A DNA stretch of 64,000 nucleotides from assembly GCF_904846675.1 (NCBI RefSeq), contig NZ_CAJHBT010000007.1, positions 46,524 to 110,523 of the forward strand. Direction: 5' to 3'. A model generated the notes under the pieces. That model saw only the letters and a list, made by a program, of their open reading frames with translations. It did no database searches and was not told where the DNA came from. This stretch comes from Psychrobacter urativorans. Lineage in GTDB: Bacteria; Pseudomonadota; Gammaproteobacteria; Pseudomonadales; Moraxellaceae. How positions within the stretch are numbered: position 1 is the stretch's first letter; each line of letters begins with the position of its first letter. Below, piece after piece: positions 51,568 through 60,930 of the stretch. Both the position numbers and the translations under genes were made by a program.

Positions 51568-52021
51568 AACTTAATCCTTTCTATAAATATAAATTAACCT
51601 AAATTCAAGATAAAACCAGCTTATTAGCCTGCCTAGTCTTATTCCGAATGTAGATTTTCGTAGTGAGTCGCTGAAATAAATTATTTATTCTCACTGGACA
51701 CCGCAATCCATAATTGCGGTTTACCAAAATCCTTATAGCCAACCTCAATGAATATTCTAAAAATCTTTAAATCTTCATTACTTAATGCCTCAATATCGGC
51801 TAAGCAAAGCTGTAAATATGTCATCAATATGACTATTAACTGCTTGCTCAAGTGCAGTGCTGCAGCATTCAGTATAGTAAATGGCTTGGCTTATTTTGGC
51901 CCACATTAAATTTGGTAAAGCTATTGTAATGATTACCGCTTAAAAAATATACAGTAACTGGAATTTCCACTTGTGATTATATGTCCTACTTCCCAATTAA
52001 AGGCTGCAGGTTAAGCATAAA
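51568..52021. other. Intergenic region gltS-proA
   Basis: About 450 bases, no gene seen; it must contain the gltS promoter. Confidence 0.35.
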
Positions 52022-52049
52022 AAAACGCCAGCATGAATGCTGGCGTTTT
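52022..52049 (-). terminator. Terminator of proA
   Basis: A perfect 12-bp stem (52022-52033 with 52038-52049), four-base loop, with a T-run on the reverse strand. Confidence 0.92.
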
Positions 52050-52100
52050 AATTATTTGATTTAGTTATTTAATGCTATTACTGAGGTTTATAACCACTCG

Positions 52101-53402
52101 TTAAGCACGAGTTTCGCCATGACCATAGACAATCCATTTTTGTGAGGTTAGACCTTCAAGTCCAACTGGGCCACGGGCATGAATCTTATCGGTTGAGATA
52201 CCAATCTCGGCACCAAGTCCATATTCGAAGCCATCAGCGAAGCGACTTGACGCATTAATCATGACGCTTGCTGAATCTACTTCACGGATAAAGCGCTGTG
52301 ACTTGCTGTAGTTATCAGTGATAATCACATCGGTATGATGGCTGCCATGAGTATTGATATGCTCAATCGCTTCATCAATTCCTGCCACGATTTTAATAGC
52401 TAAAATTGGTGCCAAATACTCAGTATCCCAGTCTTCGCTAGTTGCGGCTGATAGATGACCGTTAAGCTTGGCATTGTCATTCAAAATCGCTTGTGACTTG
52501 TCATCGAGACGCAGTTGCATCGCATCATCCGCTTTTATGATAGCTTCAGAAATTTGGGGTAGTAAATCATTAGCCACTGTTTCATCAACCAATAGCGTCT
52601 CCATGGTATTACAGGTGCCATAACGATGGGTTTTGGCATTAACGCTGACTTCGATAGCAATTTGTGGCTCAGCATCACGGTCAATAAAGGTATGACAGTT
52701 ACCATCTAAATGCTTAATCACCGGCACCTTTGCGTCACGGCTAATACGTGCAATCAAGCCTTTACCGCCACGTGGGACAATCACATCGACATATTCGGTC
52801 ATGGTAATTAGCTCGCCGACAGCGGCGCGGTCAGTGGTTTGTAATACTTGGACACTGTGTTCAGGTAATCCAGCTTTTTTGAGGCCTCGATGGATACATT
52901 TAGCGATGGCTTGGTTAGACTCAAACGCTTCTGAGCCACCGCGTAAAATAATCGCGTTACCGGATTTTAACGCCAATGATGCGGCCTCTAAAGTTACGTT
53001 AGGACGTGATTCATAAATCATACCAACAACACCGAGCGGTACGCGCATTTTGCCCAAATGAATTCCTGATGGCTGATAGGTCATATCAGTGACTTCGCCG
53101 ATAGGGTCTGGCAAGTTTGAGACGTCTTTTAGGCCTTGAAGCATGCCGTCAAAGCGCTCGTCATTAAGCTCTAAGCGGTCAAGAAGGGCGGCATCAAGGT
53201 CGTTTTTTTGACCGTTATCCATATCAATCTTATTAGCCGATAAAATGTCTTGCTTGGCAGTGACTAATTCTTCATGAATAGTCATCAGTGCGGCATTTTT
53301 ATCGCCAGTATTGGCAGCGGCGAGGGCACGGGAAGCGGCGCGCGCTTGCTGACCAACGGTTTGCATATAAGCGGTAATATCTGTGGTAGTCGATTGACTC
53401 AT
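52101..53402 (-). CDS. proA: Gamma-glutamyl phosphate reductase
   Basis: Second enzyme of proline synthesis: reduces glutamyl-5-phosphate to the semialdehyde with NADPH. The 433-residue aldehyde-dehydrogenase-fold protein has [20 protein letters not shown], the [16 protein letters not shown] nucleotide region, and catalytic Cys264 in [31 protein letters not shown] closes the domain. AAGGA is 9 bases upstream. proB is not adjacent. Confidence 0.97.
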   Translation of the reverse strand: MSQSTTTDITAYMQTVGQQARAASRALAAANTGDKNAALMTIHEELVTAKQDILSANKIDMDNGQKNDLDAALLDRLELNDERFDGMLQGLKDVSNLPDPIGEVTDMTYQPSGIHLGKMRVPLGVVGMIYESRPNVTLEAASLALKSGNAIILRGGSEAFESNQAIAKCIHRGLKKAGLPEHSVQVLQTTDRAAVGELITMTEYVDVIVPRGGKGLIARISRDAKVPVIKHLDGNCHTFIDRDAEPQIAIEVSVNAKTHRYGTCNTMETLLVDETVANDLLPQISEAIIKADDAMQLRLDDKSQAILNDNAKLNGHLSAATSEDWDTEYLAPILAIKIVAGIDEAIEHINTHGSHHTDVIITDNYSKSQRFIREVDSASVMINASSRFADGFEYGLGAEIGISTDKIHARGPVGLEGLTSQKWIVYGHGETRA

Positions 53403-53966
53403 AAAGTATTTTCCTTATGTCTATAAATGGGTAATAAAAGGTCTTGTATAATTATTATTGCTGAATATTAAGCAAAACTGAGTTTTGATAAAAAGGTAGC
53501 AAGTAGTCTGCCAAACAAAGCAGAAGCGCCTAAACAGGCGAAAAAATGTGCCAAATACTAGCAATAATGGACAAAAATGGGAGGTTTAAAGCTTTTGTGG
53601 CGTCATGCTATTTAACATAGAGGAGATTAGGGCGATAGTAAAGACGAATTTGTGAACAGTGCCTATTAGAAGATAGGCTTTTAGTAGCTTTATGGCATTT
53701 TTGTCTAGCTTTTATATAGAAAGAGCAGCCGCATTATTTTGTTCATTCTTTTTTATCATGTTTATTATTATTCTCTTTTCCATTATTTTTTCAATCTAAA
53801 TCTCTGAAGTTACGTGTTCTCAACACAATTGTGTCGTAACTACTAAGGTAGCACTATTCGTTTGTTAGTATAGTCGAACAGTAGATAGTTGAATACTAAA
53901 GTACCTTCGCATTGCCTGAGCTTAGTAAGCTCTAGCATTGATTATCAGACTATAGAGATTAATACC
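53403..53966. other. Intergenic region proA / lipoprotein
   Basis: About 560 bases between divergent genes, no gene seen. An open frame from a TTG at 53889 is probably only the untranslated leader of the lipoprotein gene. Confidence 0.35.
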
Positions 53967-54344
53967 ATGGCAGAAATAATGAGAATTACGAATACACAAA
54001 AAACGATGCATAAAAAATGGCTAGGTGTAACGCTAGTCGCAGCGGCGCTAGCGTTAAGTGCCTGCGGTAAGAAAAACGAGCCACCTATGGAAACTGAACC
54101 GGTAGTCGATGCTCAGACCCCTGTGGAGCAACAAGCTACAGGCGTCGCAACTGCAGATGCTTCTAATGATCCTATGCTAAATGATGATGTCGCAGTGGCT
54201 AGTGCCAACGACGGCATGGCAAATGATGGTTTGGCAGTAGACGGTGATGCTGACATGATGAATGATGATGTGGGCGTGGCTACGGCTGATGATTCAGAAA
54301 TATTAGACGGCACTGAATCAGAAGAACACTTCTCGACTTATTAA
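53967..54344 (+). CDS. Small Asp-rich lipoprotein, function unknown
   Basis: About 125 residues from the ATG at 53967; a later ATG at 54006 would give the textbook lipoprotein signal MHKKWLGVTLVAAALALSAC with the lipidated Cys at 20, so the start is open. After a short basic patch (GKKNE) the mature part is very acidic and repetitive, with loosely repeated units of Asn-Asp-Asp/Gly-Val-Ala-Val-Ala (for example NDDVAVASAND and NDDVGVATADD). I see no catalytic domain. It is followed by a terminator and then by the amino-acid transporter, with no evident functional link. Confidence 0.75.
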   Translation: MAEIMRITNTQKTMHKKWLGVTLVAAALALSACGKKNEPPMETEPVVDAQTPVEQQATGVATADASNDPMLNDDVAVASANDGMANDGLAVDGDADMMNDDVGVATADDSEILDGTESEEHFSTY

Positions 54345-54429
54345 GGTAAATGACCTAAAATAACAGAACAGGGTCATATATTAGCCCAGCCGTATAAAAC
54401 AACACACTGTCTATTAAAATGATAAAATA

Positions 54430-54466
54430 AGCTCAGAGTTGCAATGGCAACCTGGGCTGTTTTTTT
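54430..54466 (+). terminator. Terminator of the small lipoprotein gene
   Basis: A 12-13-bp imperfect stem (54430-54442 with 54447-54458), four-base loop, then a T-run to 54466. Confidence 0.87.
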
Positions 54467-54520
54467 ATCGTGCTTGTTGCCACTACTTTCTATTCATAAC
54501 TATTGGAAATCTGTTGAACC

Positions 54521-55312
54521 ATGCCTGAGCTTGCCAAAGATTCGACTCGCCCTATCGCCTTAGATTTACAAAATATTCATAAAAGCTTCGGCTCTTTAGC
54601 CGTGCTCAAAGGTGTATCACTGACTGCCTATGATGGTGATGTTATCTCTATTCTGGGGTCATCAGGCTCCGGAAAGTCTACGCTATTGCGTTGTGTCAAT
54701 TTGCTGGAGAAACCGACGCAAGGTAGCATCAGTATTGGTAATGAAGAGCTGATATTAAAGCCCACTAAGTCCGGTGAGATGCAGGCAGCAGATGTTAAAC
54801 AGTTAGAGCGCTTGCGGGCGCGCGTGGGTTTTGTGTTCCAAAACTTTAACTTGTGGCCACATAAAACAATTTTGCAAAATATCATCGAAGGGCCAACGCA
54901 AGTATTAAAAATCAAAAAAGATCAGGCCATCAGTGATGCTGAAAAGCTGCTGGATAAAGTTGGCCTACTCGATAAGAAAGACGCTTATCCAGCCAATCTA
55001 TCTGGCGGTCAGCGTCAACGTGTGGCTATTGCCCGCGCCCTTGCTATGCAGCCGCGAGTCTTGTTGTTCGATGAGCCGACTTCCGCCCTAGATCCTGAAC
55101 TGGTGAATGAAGTACTTGCGGTGATGCGTGAGCTGGCAGAAGAGGGGCGTACCATGCTGATTGTCACCCATGAGATGCGCTTTGCCCGTGAAGTTTCCAG
55201 CCAAGTGGTGTTCTTGCATCAAGGCATCATTGAAGAGATGGGGACACCGGAACAGGTCTTTGACAACCCAAAATCAGAGCGGGTAAGAAACTTTATGGCG
55301 TCGCATCGCTAA
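54521..55312 (+). CDS. Polar amino-acid ABC transporter ATP-binding protein
   Basis: The 263-residue ATPase of a PAAT-family importer (ArtP/HisP/GlnQ type), acting at the inner membrane with the two permeases encoded 3.5 kb downstream. Walker A is [12 protein letters not shown], the Q-loop [13 protein letters not shown], the signature [15 protein letters not shown], Walker [15 protein letters not shown] and the switch His in [12 protein letters not shown]. An insert ([20 protein letters not shown]) is typical of HisP/ArtP-like ATPases that serve basic amino acids. A strong hairpin pair follows, which may separate its mRNA from the binding-protein genes. Confidence 0.94.
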   Translation: MPELAKDSTRPIALDLQNIHKSFGSLAVLKGVSLTAYDGDVISILGSSGSGKSTLLRCVNLLEKPTQGSISIGNEELILKPTKSGEMQAADVKQLERLRARVGFVFQNFNLWPHKTILQNIIEGPTQVLKIKKDQAISDAEKLLDKVGLLDKKDAYPANLSGGQRQRVAIARALAMQPRVLLFDEPTSALDPELVNEVLAVMRELAEEGRTMLIVTHEMRFAREVSSQVVFLHQGIIEEMGTPEQVFDNPKSERVRNFMASHR

Positions 55313-55318
55313 GCGCGT

Positions 55319-55393
55319 ATTAAGTTAATAGCGCCTTAACTTAATTATGCCGTTATAAACGGCCTACATATAGGCCGTTTATAACGGCATAAT
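55319..55393 (+). repeat. Two overlapping hairpins, one a 23-bp perfect inverted repeat
   Basis: The first hairpin has 10-bp arms (55319-55328 with 55336-55345). The second has perfect 23-bp arms (55344-55366 with 55371-55393) around a four-base loop. Neither is followed by a T-run. The arms share two bases, so the structures compete slightly. Position just after the ATPase gene suggests transcript processing, 3'-end protection or partial termination within the operon. Confidence 0.9.
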
Positions 55394-55545
55394 GACAGTC
55401 AATATCTAAAGCGTTTGTTTTTGATTTTTGAGTCAGGTATTATCGACGAGTTTATAAGCTATCAATACTGTTATTATTTTTGTTATCTGGCATGGATGTC
55501 AGAGGGTGAAAATATCAGCAACACATATCAGAAACTAAGGAATGT

Positions 55546-56343
55546 ATGATGTCGACTTCTCGTCTACTGTGGTCATCAATGACCATCACCGCCGCCCTAG
55601 CGCTTAGTGCCTGTAGCTCACCTCAAGATAGTACTGATGCTAGTGGCGATGCCCAAGCTGACGGTAGCGCTGGTAAGACTTTGCGCATTGCTACTGAGGG
55701 TGCGTACCCTCCTTTTAACTATACCAATGCCGATGGCAGCCTTGCCGGCTATGATATCGATGTCGCCAATGCACTATGCGAGCAGATGCAAGCCAAGTGT
55801 GAGATTGTCGCTCAAGAGTGGGATGGTATTATCCCCGGTCTGTTGGCGCAGAAATATGACGCGGTTGTCGCTGGCATGTCTATCACCCCTGAACGTCAAG
55901 AAAAAGTTGATTTTACCGAGCCTTATTTTGCCAATACGATGGTATGGCTGACCGATACCCAAGGCAGCTTTGACCCTATGGTAATTAAAAATCTGACCCT
56001 TGGCGGTCAACGCTCAACGACACCCGGCGCGTATTTACAAGACAATTATGATGGTAAAGACGGCAACTCCGTTCAGTTATATGATAACTATGACAATGCT
56101 TATTTAGACTTAAAGTCTGGTCGTAGCGATGCGGTATTGGCCGAAAAAGTCTCTGCTAAATCATGGCTAAAAGACAATCCTGATGGCTTCGGTATGATTG
56201 GCGATGAGATTGACAACGATGATAATATTGCCATTGCTGTCCGTAAAGGTGATCCATTGCGTGACGATTTTAATAAAGCCTTAAGTGAGATTCGTAGCAA
56301 CGGTAAGCTTGCAAGCCTTGAAAAGGCGAACTTTGGTCAGTAA
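55546..56343 (+). CDS. Amino-acid substrate-binding lipoprotein 1
   Basis: A 265-residue periplasmic binding protein (SBP_bac_3, LAO/Arg-type), the first of three paralogues. Lipobox LSAC follows a short signal peptide. LRIATEGAYPPFNYTNADGS and GYDIDVANALCEQMQAKCEI form the ligand pocket, QEWDGIIPGLLAQKYDAVVA and MSITPERQEKVDFTEPYF complete the family signature. AAGGA at 55537-55541 fits the second ATG at 55549 better than the first at 55546. Confidence 0.92.
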   Translation: MMSTSRLLWSSMTITAALALSACSSPQDSTDASGDAQADGSAGKTLRIATEGAYPPFNYTNADGSLAGYDIDVANALCEQMQAKCEIVAQEWDGIIPGLLAQKYDAVVAGMSITPERQEKVDFTEPYFANTMVWLTDTQGSFDPMVIKNLTLGGQRSTTPGAYLQDNYDGKDGNSVQLYDNYDNAYLDLKSGRSDAVLAEKVSAKSWLKDNPDGFGMIGDEIDNDDNIAIAVRKGDPLRDDFNKALSEIRSNGKLASLEKANFGQ

Positions 56344-56419
56344 ACGGTGTGTCAATAAACGACAGCTCAATGGACTACCGATCAATAAGCTGCGGGTCCA
56401 CTCATGAAGGAATAATAAA

Positions 56420-57388
56420 ATGACAATTTCAATTACCCATAAAGCCTTATGGCTGGCCCCGCTTAGTGCTGCAATGTTGATGCTAGCCAGCTGTAGCAAT
56501 AGCTCGACCCCAGAAGATGGCGCAACGACCGACACAGCAACTGATGGCGCGCCAATGACTATAAAAATCGCGACTGAATCTAGTTATAAACCGTTTAGCT
56601 ATACCGATGCTGATGGCAATCTAATTGGCTATGAAATTGAGCTGGTTGAAGCCCTTTGCGCACAAATGAAAGCCGATTGCGACATTATTTCTCAAGATTG
56701 GGATGGTTTGATTCCGGGCTTAAACGCCCAAAAATTCGATGCTATTATGGCGGGTATTTCAATCACTCCTGAACGCCAAGAAGTCGTCGAATTCTCCGAT
56801 CCATACTTTCATACTGCCATTATCCTAATCGGTAAAAAAGGCGATAATGTCAGTGTTGATAGCCTAAAAGGTCAGCCTATTGCCTCGCAGCGCGCGACGG
56901 TTGCTGCGCAATATCTGCAAGACAGCCATCCAGACGCTGACATTAAGCTTTATGATACCCAAGACAATGCTTATCTGGATATGTCTTCAGGTCGTGTGCG
57001 CGCGATGATGTCGGATAAAGTGACCGGTCTTGATTGGTTAAAAACAGCCGCTGGCAAAGACTATGAAATTAAAGGGCAAGAAATCAGTACTGACCAAGAT
57101 GCAATGGGTATTGGCTTTCGGAAAGGTGACCCTCTAGTTGCTAAATTCAATAAGGCATTGGCTGAGATAAAAGCCGATGGTACTTACGATCAAATCTCTA
57201 GCAGTTACTTTGGTACCAGCTCTACAGCGGCGGCCCAAAAAGCAGGGGCGAGTGGCGGCGTAAAAGATGTGATTGTAATCGAAGATAATAGTATTGACGT
57301 TGACGACGCTGATAATTTTGATGATATCGACAGTGTTGCCAATCCTACTATTGAGGAAGAAGAGCGTGCAGCAGCGCTAGCTAACTAA
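56420..57388 (+). CDS. Amino-acid substrate-binding lipoprotein 2
   Basis: A 322-residue paralogue of the preceding gene with lipobox LASC. The pocket reads KIATESSYKPFSYTDADGNL and GYEIELVEALCAQMKADCDI, so several pocket positions differ from copies 1 and 3 (SSY for GAY, ELVE for DVAN), suggesting a different ligand preference. It has an extra acidic C-terminal tail of about 50 residues (ending near EEEERAAALAN). AAGGA lies 9 bases before the ATG, 76 bases after gene 1. Confidence 0.92.
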   Translation: MTISITHKALWLAPLSAAMLMLASCSNSSTPEDGATTDTATDGAPMTIKIATESSYKPFSYTDADGNLIGYEIELVEALCAQMKADCDIISQDWDGLIPGLNAQKFDAIMAGISITPERQEVVEFSDPYFHTAIILIGKKGDNVSVDSLKGQPIASQRATVAAQYLQDSHPDADIKLYDTQDNAYLDMSSGRVRAMMSDKVTGLDWLKTAAGKDYEIKGQEISTDQDAMGIGFRKGDPLVAKFNKALAEIKADGTYDQISSSYFGTSSTAAAQKAGASGGVKDVIVIEDNSIDVDDADNFDDIDSVANPTIEEEERAAALAN

Positions 57389-57492
57389 GCGCCTGTTTAC
57401 TGAGTGATTAACTTACTGAGTGACTAATTAATAGACAGTTAACTACTAAGGATTAGCAGTCTTTTTATTGAAGAATAAAGTCAAGGATGACC

Positions 57493-58350
57493 ATGAGTAA
57501 AATTTTTGTCCTAATCCTAACAAGCGTGGCAGTTTTAACCCTAGCGGGCTGTAGCAATAGTCAGGATAGCGCGGCAGATATTGCCACTCTAGACGCGACT
57601 GCCGCTGCCAGCGGTGAGGTACTGCGTATTGGTACAGAAGGGGCTTACGCCCCTTTTAACTATACTAATGCTGATGGTACTCTTGGTGGTTTCGATGTCG
57701 ATATCGCCAATGCGCTATGTGTGGACATGCAGGTCACCTGTGAGATTATGGCGCAAGACTGGGACGGTATTATCCCTGGGCTAAAAGCTGGCAAGTACGA
57801 TGCGATTGTCGCTGCCATGTCGGTGACGGCAGAGCGTGCGCAGCAAGTGAGCTTTACTGATCCGTATTTTAGCAATACCTTAGTATTTTTGGCTAAGCAA
57901 GACAGTAGTTTTGACCCCAGTAATGAGAGTGACATCAATGCGCATTCGATTGCCGCTCAGCGCGCCACTATCTCTTCCCAGTGGTTTGAGAAGTCTTATC
58001 CAAAAGCCGATATGAAGCTTTATGATACTTTGAGCAATGCCTTTTTGGATTTAGGCTCCGGTCGCGTTGATGCTATGGTTTCTGACAAACTTCCGGCTTT
58101 GCAATGGCTCGGCTCACCATCAGGCAGCGACTATACGCTCAAAGGTGATGAGATAGATATTAATGATAACTTTGCGATTGCAGTACGTCCAGATGATGAG
58201 CTGCAAGCCAAAATTAATAAATCCTTAGCCAATATAAAAGCCAATGGTACTTACGATAGAATCAATCAACAGTACTTTGCGATGCCAGTAGCGGCCAATA
58301 TTAATAATGCTGCATCTGAGCCGGTAATAGAAACTGACACTGCAAAGTAG
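57493..58350 (+). CDS. Amino-acid substrate-binding lipoprotein 3
   Basis: A 285-residue paralogue with lipobox LAGC. The pocket LRIGTEGAYAPFNYTNADGT and GFDVDIANALCVDMQVTCEI resembles copy 1. AAGGA at 57483-57487 suits the ATG at 57493 rather than the in-frame one at 57487. The gene is about 100 bases after copy 2. Its stop codon lies at the start of a 7-bp tandem repeat and a terminator-like hairpin follows, so the downstream permease genes may need readthrough or their own promoter. Confidence 0.92.
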   Translation: MSKIFVLILTSVAVLTLAGCSNSQDSAADIATLDATAAASGEVLRIGTEGAYAPFNYTNADGTLGGFDVDIANALCVDMQVTCEIMAQDWDGIIPGLKAGKYDAIVAAMSVTAERAQQVSFTDPYFSNTLVFLAKQDSSFDPSNESDINAHSIAAQRATISSQWFEKSYPKADMKLYDTLSNAFLDLGSGRVDAMVSDKLPALQWLGSPSGSDYTLKGDEIDINDNFAIAVRPDDELQAKINKSLANIKANGTYDRINQQYFAMPVAANINNAASEPVIETDTAK

Positions 58351-58373
58351 TCTGTAGTCTGTAGTCTGTAGTC
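58348..58373 (+). repeat. 7-bp tandem repeat at the stop codon of binding protein 3
   Basis: Unit TAGTCTG repeated 3.7 times from 58348, beginning with the TAG stop codon itself. Change in copy number would not alter the protein. Confidence 0.9.
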
Positions 58374-58435
58374 GCTAGTCAGTATTCAAGCATGAGCAAG
58401 TCATAAACCAGCTATACGCTCATTCAGAAGTCACT

Positions 58436-58470
58436 AAAAAGGATATTGCCATGTTGGTGATGTCCTTTTT
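58436..58470 (+). terminator. Terminator-like hairpin after binding protein 3
   Basis: An 11-bp stem with one wobble pair (58436-58446 with 58460-58470) ending in T's and followed by another T-rich stretch. Confidence 0.8.
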
Positions 58471-58779
58471 GTCTTTTTAATAAAAGATTGACTGCCCAGT
58501 GTCACCAAATTTGGGCGATGTAAATTAGTTTTAATATAATGAGTGTCTATTTTGGCACTGCTTTTGCGTGCAAGCAGTAACATAGCGCAACGTGAATATG
58601 ATAAAATCACGAGTCATTTTTACCGTGCCAATCTGCCATACTTTAATACGGGTCTCATATGTGAGGATAACACGCGCGCTATCATAGATAGCAAAAGGTT
58701 ATATTTACTGATTTGGGTACTGATTCTTTTAACTTATATGTTGCTAACTGGCTAATATAAAGAGACTAAGTGGAAAATT
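58471..58779 (+). other. Gap before the permease genes
   Basis: About 310 bases. A 70-codon frame from a GTG at 58543 with a hydrophobic C-terminus has no ribosome site and no recognised family; I do not call it a gene. A separate promoter for the permeases may be here. Confidence 0.35.
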
Positions 58780-59514
58780 GTGTTTGATTTACAAGGATTT
58801 GGCGCGCTATTACTGAGCGGCGCAACCGTCACCATCAAGCTTGCTGCGACTAGCCTCATCATAGGCATGATTCTAGGACTGATGGGTGCCACTGCTAAGC
58901 TGTCGAAAGTTTGGCTGCTGCGTAAGCTTGCGACTCTATATACAGCAACGATGCGCGGTATTCCTGAGCTTTTATTGGTGCTGTTCATCTACTACGGCGG
59001 CTCCATGGTGCTGATGAGCATCCTCAAAAAGTTCGGCTACAATGACTATGTCGAAATCAGTGCCTTTTGGGGCGGGGTGATGGCACTATCTATTGCTTTT
59101 GGCGCTTATGCGACCGAAATTCTTCGGATGGCGATTCAAGAGATTCCGGTAGGACAAAATGAGGCGGCGCAAGCGATTGGCATGCGTCCACTGCAAACCT
59201 TCTATCGCATCACTTTGCCGCAAGTATGGCAAATTGCGCTACCCGGTCTGGGCAATTTATTCTTGGTACTGCTCAAAGACACCGCTTTGGTCTCAGTAAT
59301 TGGGCTGAAAGACATCATGTATCAGTCATCGCGTGCTGCACAGTCGACGCAGCAGCCGTTTACTTTTTATATGGCCGCAGCGATTATTTATTTAGGGCTG
59401 ACCATGCTGATTACTGGCTTTATGCTGTGGCTTGAATGGCGCGCCAATCCAGCGGCGCGCTATTCTAAAAAGCTTAGCCGTCAATCGATCGACCAACAAT
59501 CGACTATAGGGTAA
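58780..59514 (+). CDS. Polar amino-acid ABC transporter permease 1 (ArtQ/HisQ-type)
   Basis: A 244-residue inner-membrane permease with five helices. It starts at GTG, with TGGA 5 bases upstream. Typical segments are GALLLSGATVTIKLAATSLI, RGIPELLLVLFIYYGG and the cytoplasmic EAA loop GQNEAAQAIGMRPLQTFYRI, which contacts the ATPase. It forms a heterodimer with the next gene's product. The strong match to ArgQ/HisQ-like permeases suggests basic amino acids as substrates. Confidence 0.92.
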   Translation: MFDLQGFGALLLSGATVTIKLAATSLIIGMILGLMGATAKLSKVWLLRKLATLYTATMRGIPELLLVLFIYYGGSMVLMSILKKFGYNDYVEISAFWGGVMALSIAFGAYATEILRMAIQEIPVGQNEAAQAIGMRPLQTFYRITLPQVWQIALPGLGNLFLVLLKDTALVSVIGLKDIMYQSSRAAQSTQQPFTFYMAAAIIYLGLTMLITGFMLWLEWRANPAARYSKKLSRQSIDQQSTIG

Positions 59515-59527
59515 GGGAGAGTTACTC

Positions 59528-60253
59528 ATGGATTGGAATTGGCAGGTTATTTTTGAGCATATCCCAGACTTATTAGGCGGCGCAGTATTAACCGTGCAGC
59601 TGGTGGTTATCTCCGGCATTATTGGGCTGTTTTTTGGCTTAATTTTAGCGCAGCTGCGTTTGTCTAAAAGCTGGGCAGTACAGATATTACCCTTTTCTTA
59701 TATTTTCTTTTTCCGTGGCACGCCGCTGCTGGTACAGATATTCTTAATCTATTATGGACTGGGTCAGTTTGAAGCCGTCCGTAATTCTTTCTTATGGGAA
59801 CCGGTCCTTAGCCAAGCGTACTGGTGCGCGATCATTGCCTTTACCATGAATACCAGCGCCTATTTAGCAGAGATTATTCGCGGCGCGATTCAAACCATTC
59901 CGGTTGGTGAACTTGAAGCCGCTGACGCTATTGGGATGTCAAAGTGGCAGAAGCTAACGCGAATTACCTTACCACGCGCCTTCGGTATCGTCATTCCTGC
60001 CTATAGTAACGAAGTTATCTTTATGCTGAAGGGCAGTGCGTTGGCGTCGACCATTGCCTTGATGGATATCACTGGGGTTGCCCGTACCATCAGCGCGCGC
60101 ACTTATACCTTGATGGAGCTGTTCTTTGCGGCGGGTATCGTTTATCTGTTGTTGTCTTGGGTGATTTTATTCAGTTTTAGACTGTTTGAAAAAAGAATGA
60201 ATCGCTACACGACCTATGTGCCACCAGATGTGGCCACACATACCATTCCCTAA
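59528..60253 (+). CDS. Polar amino-acid ABC transporter permease 2 (ArtM/HisM-type)
   Basis: A 241-residue partner permease, 13 bases after the first. LLGGAVLTVQLVVISGIIGL, FFFRGTPLLVQIFLIYYGLG and the EAA loop GELEAADAIGMSKWQKLTRI are present. ARTISARTYTLMELFFAAGI resembles HisM/ArtM. GGGAGA 8 bases upstream of the ATG gives a strong start. It is the last gene of the transporter cluster. Confidence 0.92.
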   Translation: MDWNWQVIFEHIPDLLGGAVLTVQLVVISGIIGLFFGLILAQLRLSKSWAVQILPFSYIFFFRGTPLLVQIFLIYYGLGQFEAVRNSFLWEPVLSQAYWCAIIAFTMNTSAYLAEIIRGAIQTIPVGELEAADAIGMSKWQKLTRITLPRAFGIVIPAYSNEVIFMLKGSALASTIALMDITGVARTISARTYTLMELFFAAGIVYLLLSWVILFSFRLFEKRMNRYTTYVPPDVATHTIP

Positions 60254-60438
60254 TTGTAATATTAGCTTTGGACAAACAATATAGTGAGTCATGCTATAAG
60301 GTGATAACGCATCGATGTTATTCATCTGACGGGCAAATAACATCAAAATATTGAAAATGGTTGGCGCACTTTAGGCCATAACTCGTCTTAATGATGTTGG
60401 TCACTTGAACCATTTTATTATTGCAGAGTAGGTAAATT

Positions 60439-60561
60439 TTGAGCAATGACTCGAGTGAAAATTTAAATAAAGATTCGAGTGAAAATTTAAATAAAGATTC
60501 GAGTGAAAACTCGGATAAAGATTTAAGTAAAGAAAAGAAGAAAAAGAAGTCGGAACTATAG
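60439..60561 (+). pseudogene. Repeat-encoded N-terminal fragment of the decayed Pycsar-like locus
   Basis: A 40-codon frame starting at TTG, with AGG at 60430-60432. It encodes a highly charged, repetitive segment: three copies of the octamer DSSENLNK (third altered), then a Lys-rich stretch and SEL before a TAG at 60559. Past that TAG the same frame stays open through about 60618 and, after a one-step frame change, meets the start of the membrane protein. It therefore looks like the broken N-terminus of one gene, though a real 40-residue peptide cannot be excluded. Confidence 0.55.
60451..60522 (+). repeat. 24-bp tandem repeat, three units
   Basis: Units at 60451-60474 and 60475-60498 are identical; the third, 60499-60522, has diverged in the middle. 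The unit length keeps the frame, encoding an eight-residue peptide repeat. Confidence 0.92.
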
Positions 60562-60620
60562 ACCGCGGTTAGCATTGATAAAGCAGGTGACACTAAAGCA
60601 TCGCTTGGCACGTCGAAACC

Positions 60621-60908
60621 ATGTTCCATAACGCCTTGCGAACGGAGCTTGATTTGATTGCACTGGCAGCGACCAAAGCCAATATTATGATTTCGCTCAA
60701 TGGCATCATTATTTCGGTACTCATGATTTCTGGAGCATTTATTTTCGTCTCATCGGCCGTATTTTTAGTGCCAGTAGCGAAGTTTATGTTCACTGCTGCT
60801 GCCTCCATATTTTTTGCTATCCTCGCAGCAGCCCCTGAAAAAGCCCATTACTTTACTGGTTTTTCAAAATGGTTTAAAGCCCTGATTAAACGTGACGCCC
60901 GTTTCTGA
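60621..60908 (+). CDS. Pycsar-effector-type (DUF5706/PycTM) membrane protein, probably truncated
   Basis: A 95-residue protein with two membrane helices (about 25-48 and 50-72). LDLIALAATKANIMISLNG followed by IIISVLM is the signature of the PycTM/DUF5706 domain, the membrane effector of Pycsar anti-phage systems, which in characterised systems is switched on by cCMP or cUMP and damages the membrane. It ends with a short basic segment, where family members normally continue for 60 or more residues to a further helix. No ribosome site precedes the ATG. No uridylate or cytidylate cyclase gene is nearby. I read it as the core of a decayed or reduced effector. Confidence 0.65.
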   Translation: MFHNALRTELDLIALAATKANIMISLNGIIISVLMISGAFIFVSSAVFLVPVAKFMFTAAASIFFAILAAAPEKAHYFTGFSKWFKALIKRDARF

Positions 60909-60930
60909 CTCGTGAAAAATATCGGAGCGC

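Noticed and set aside
58543..58755. A 70-codon GTG-started frame before the permease genes with a hydrophobic C-terminus.
   Set aside because: No Shine-Dalgarno sequence or known family; most likely chance, though a small membrane protein cannot be excluded.
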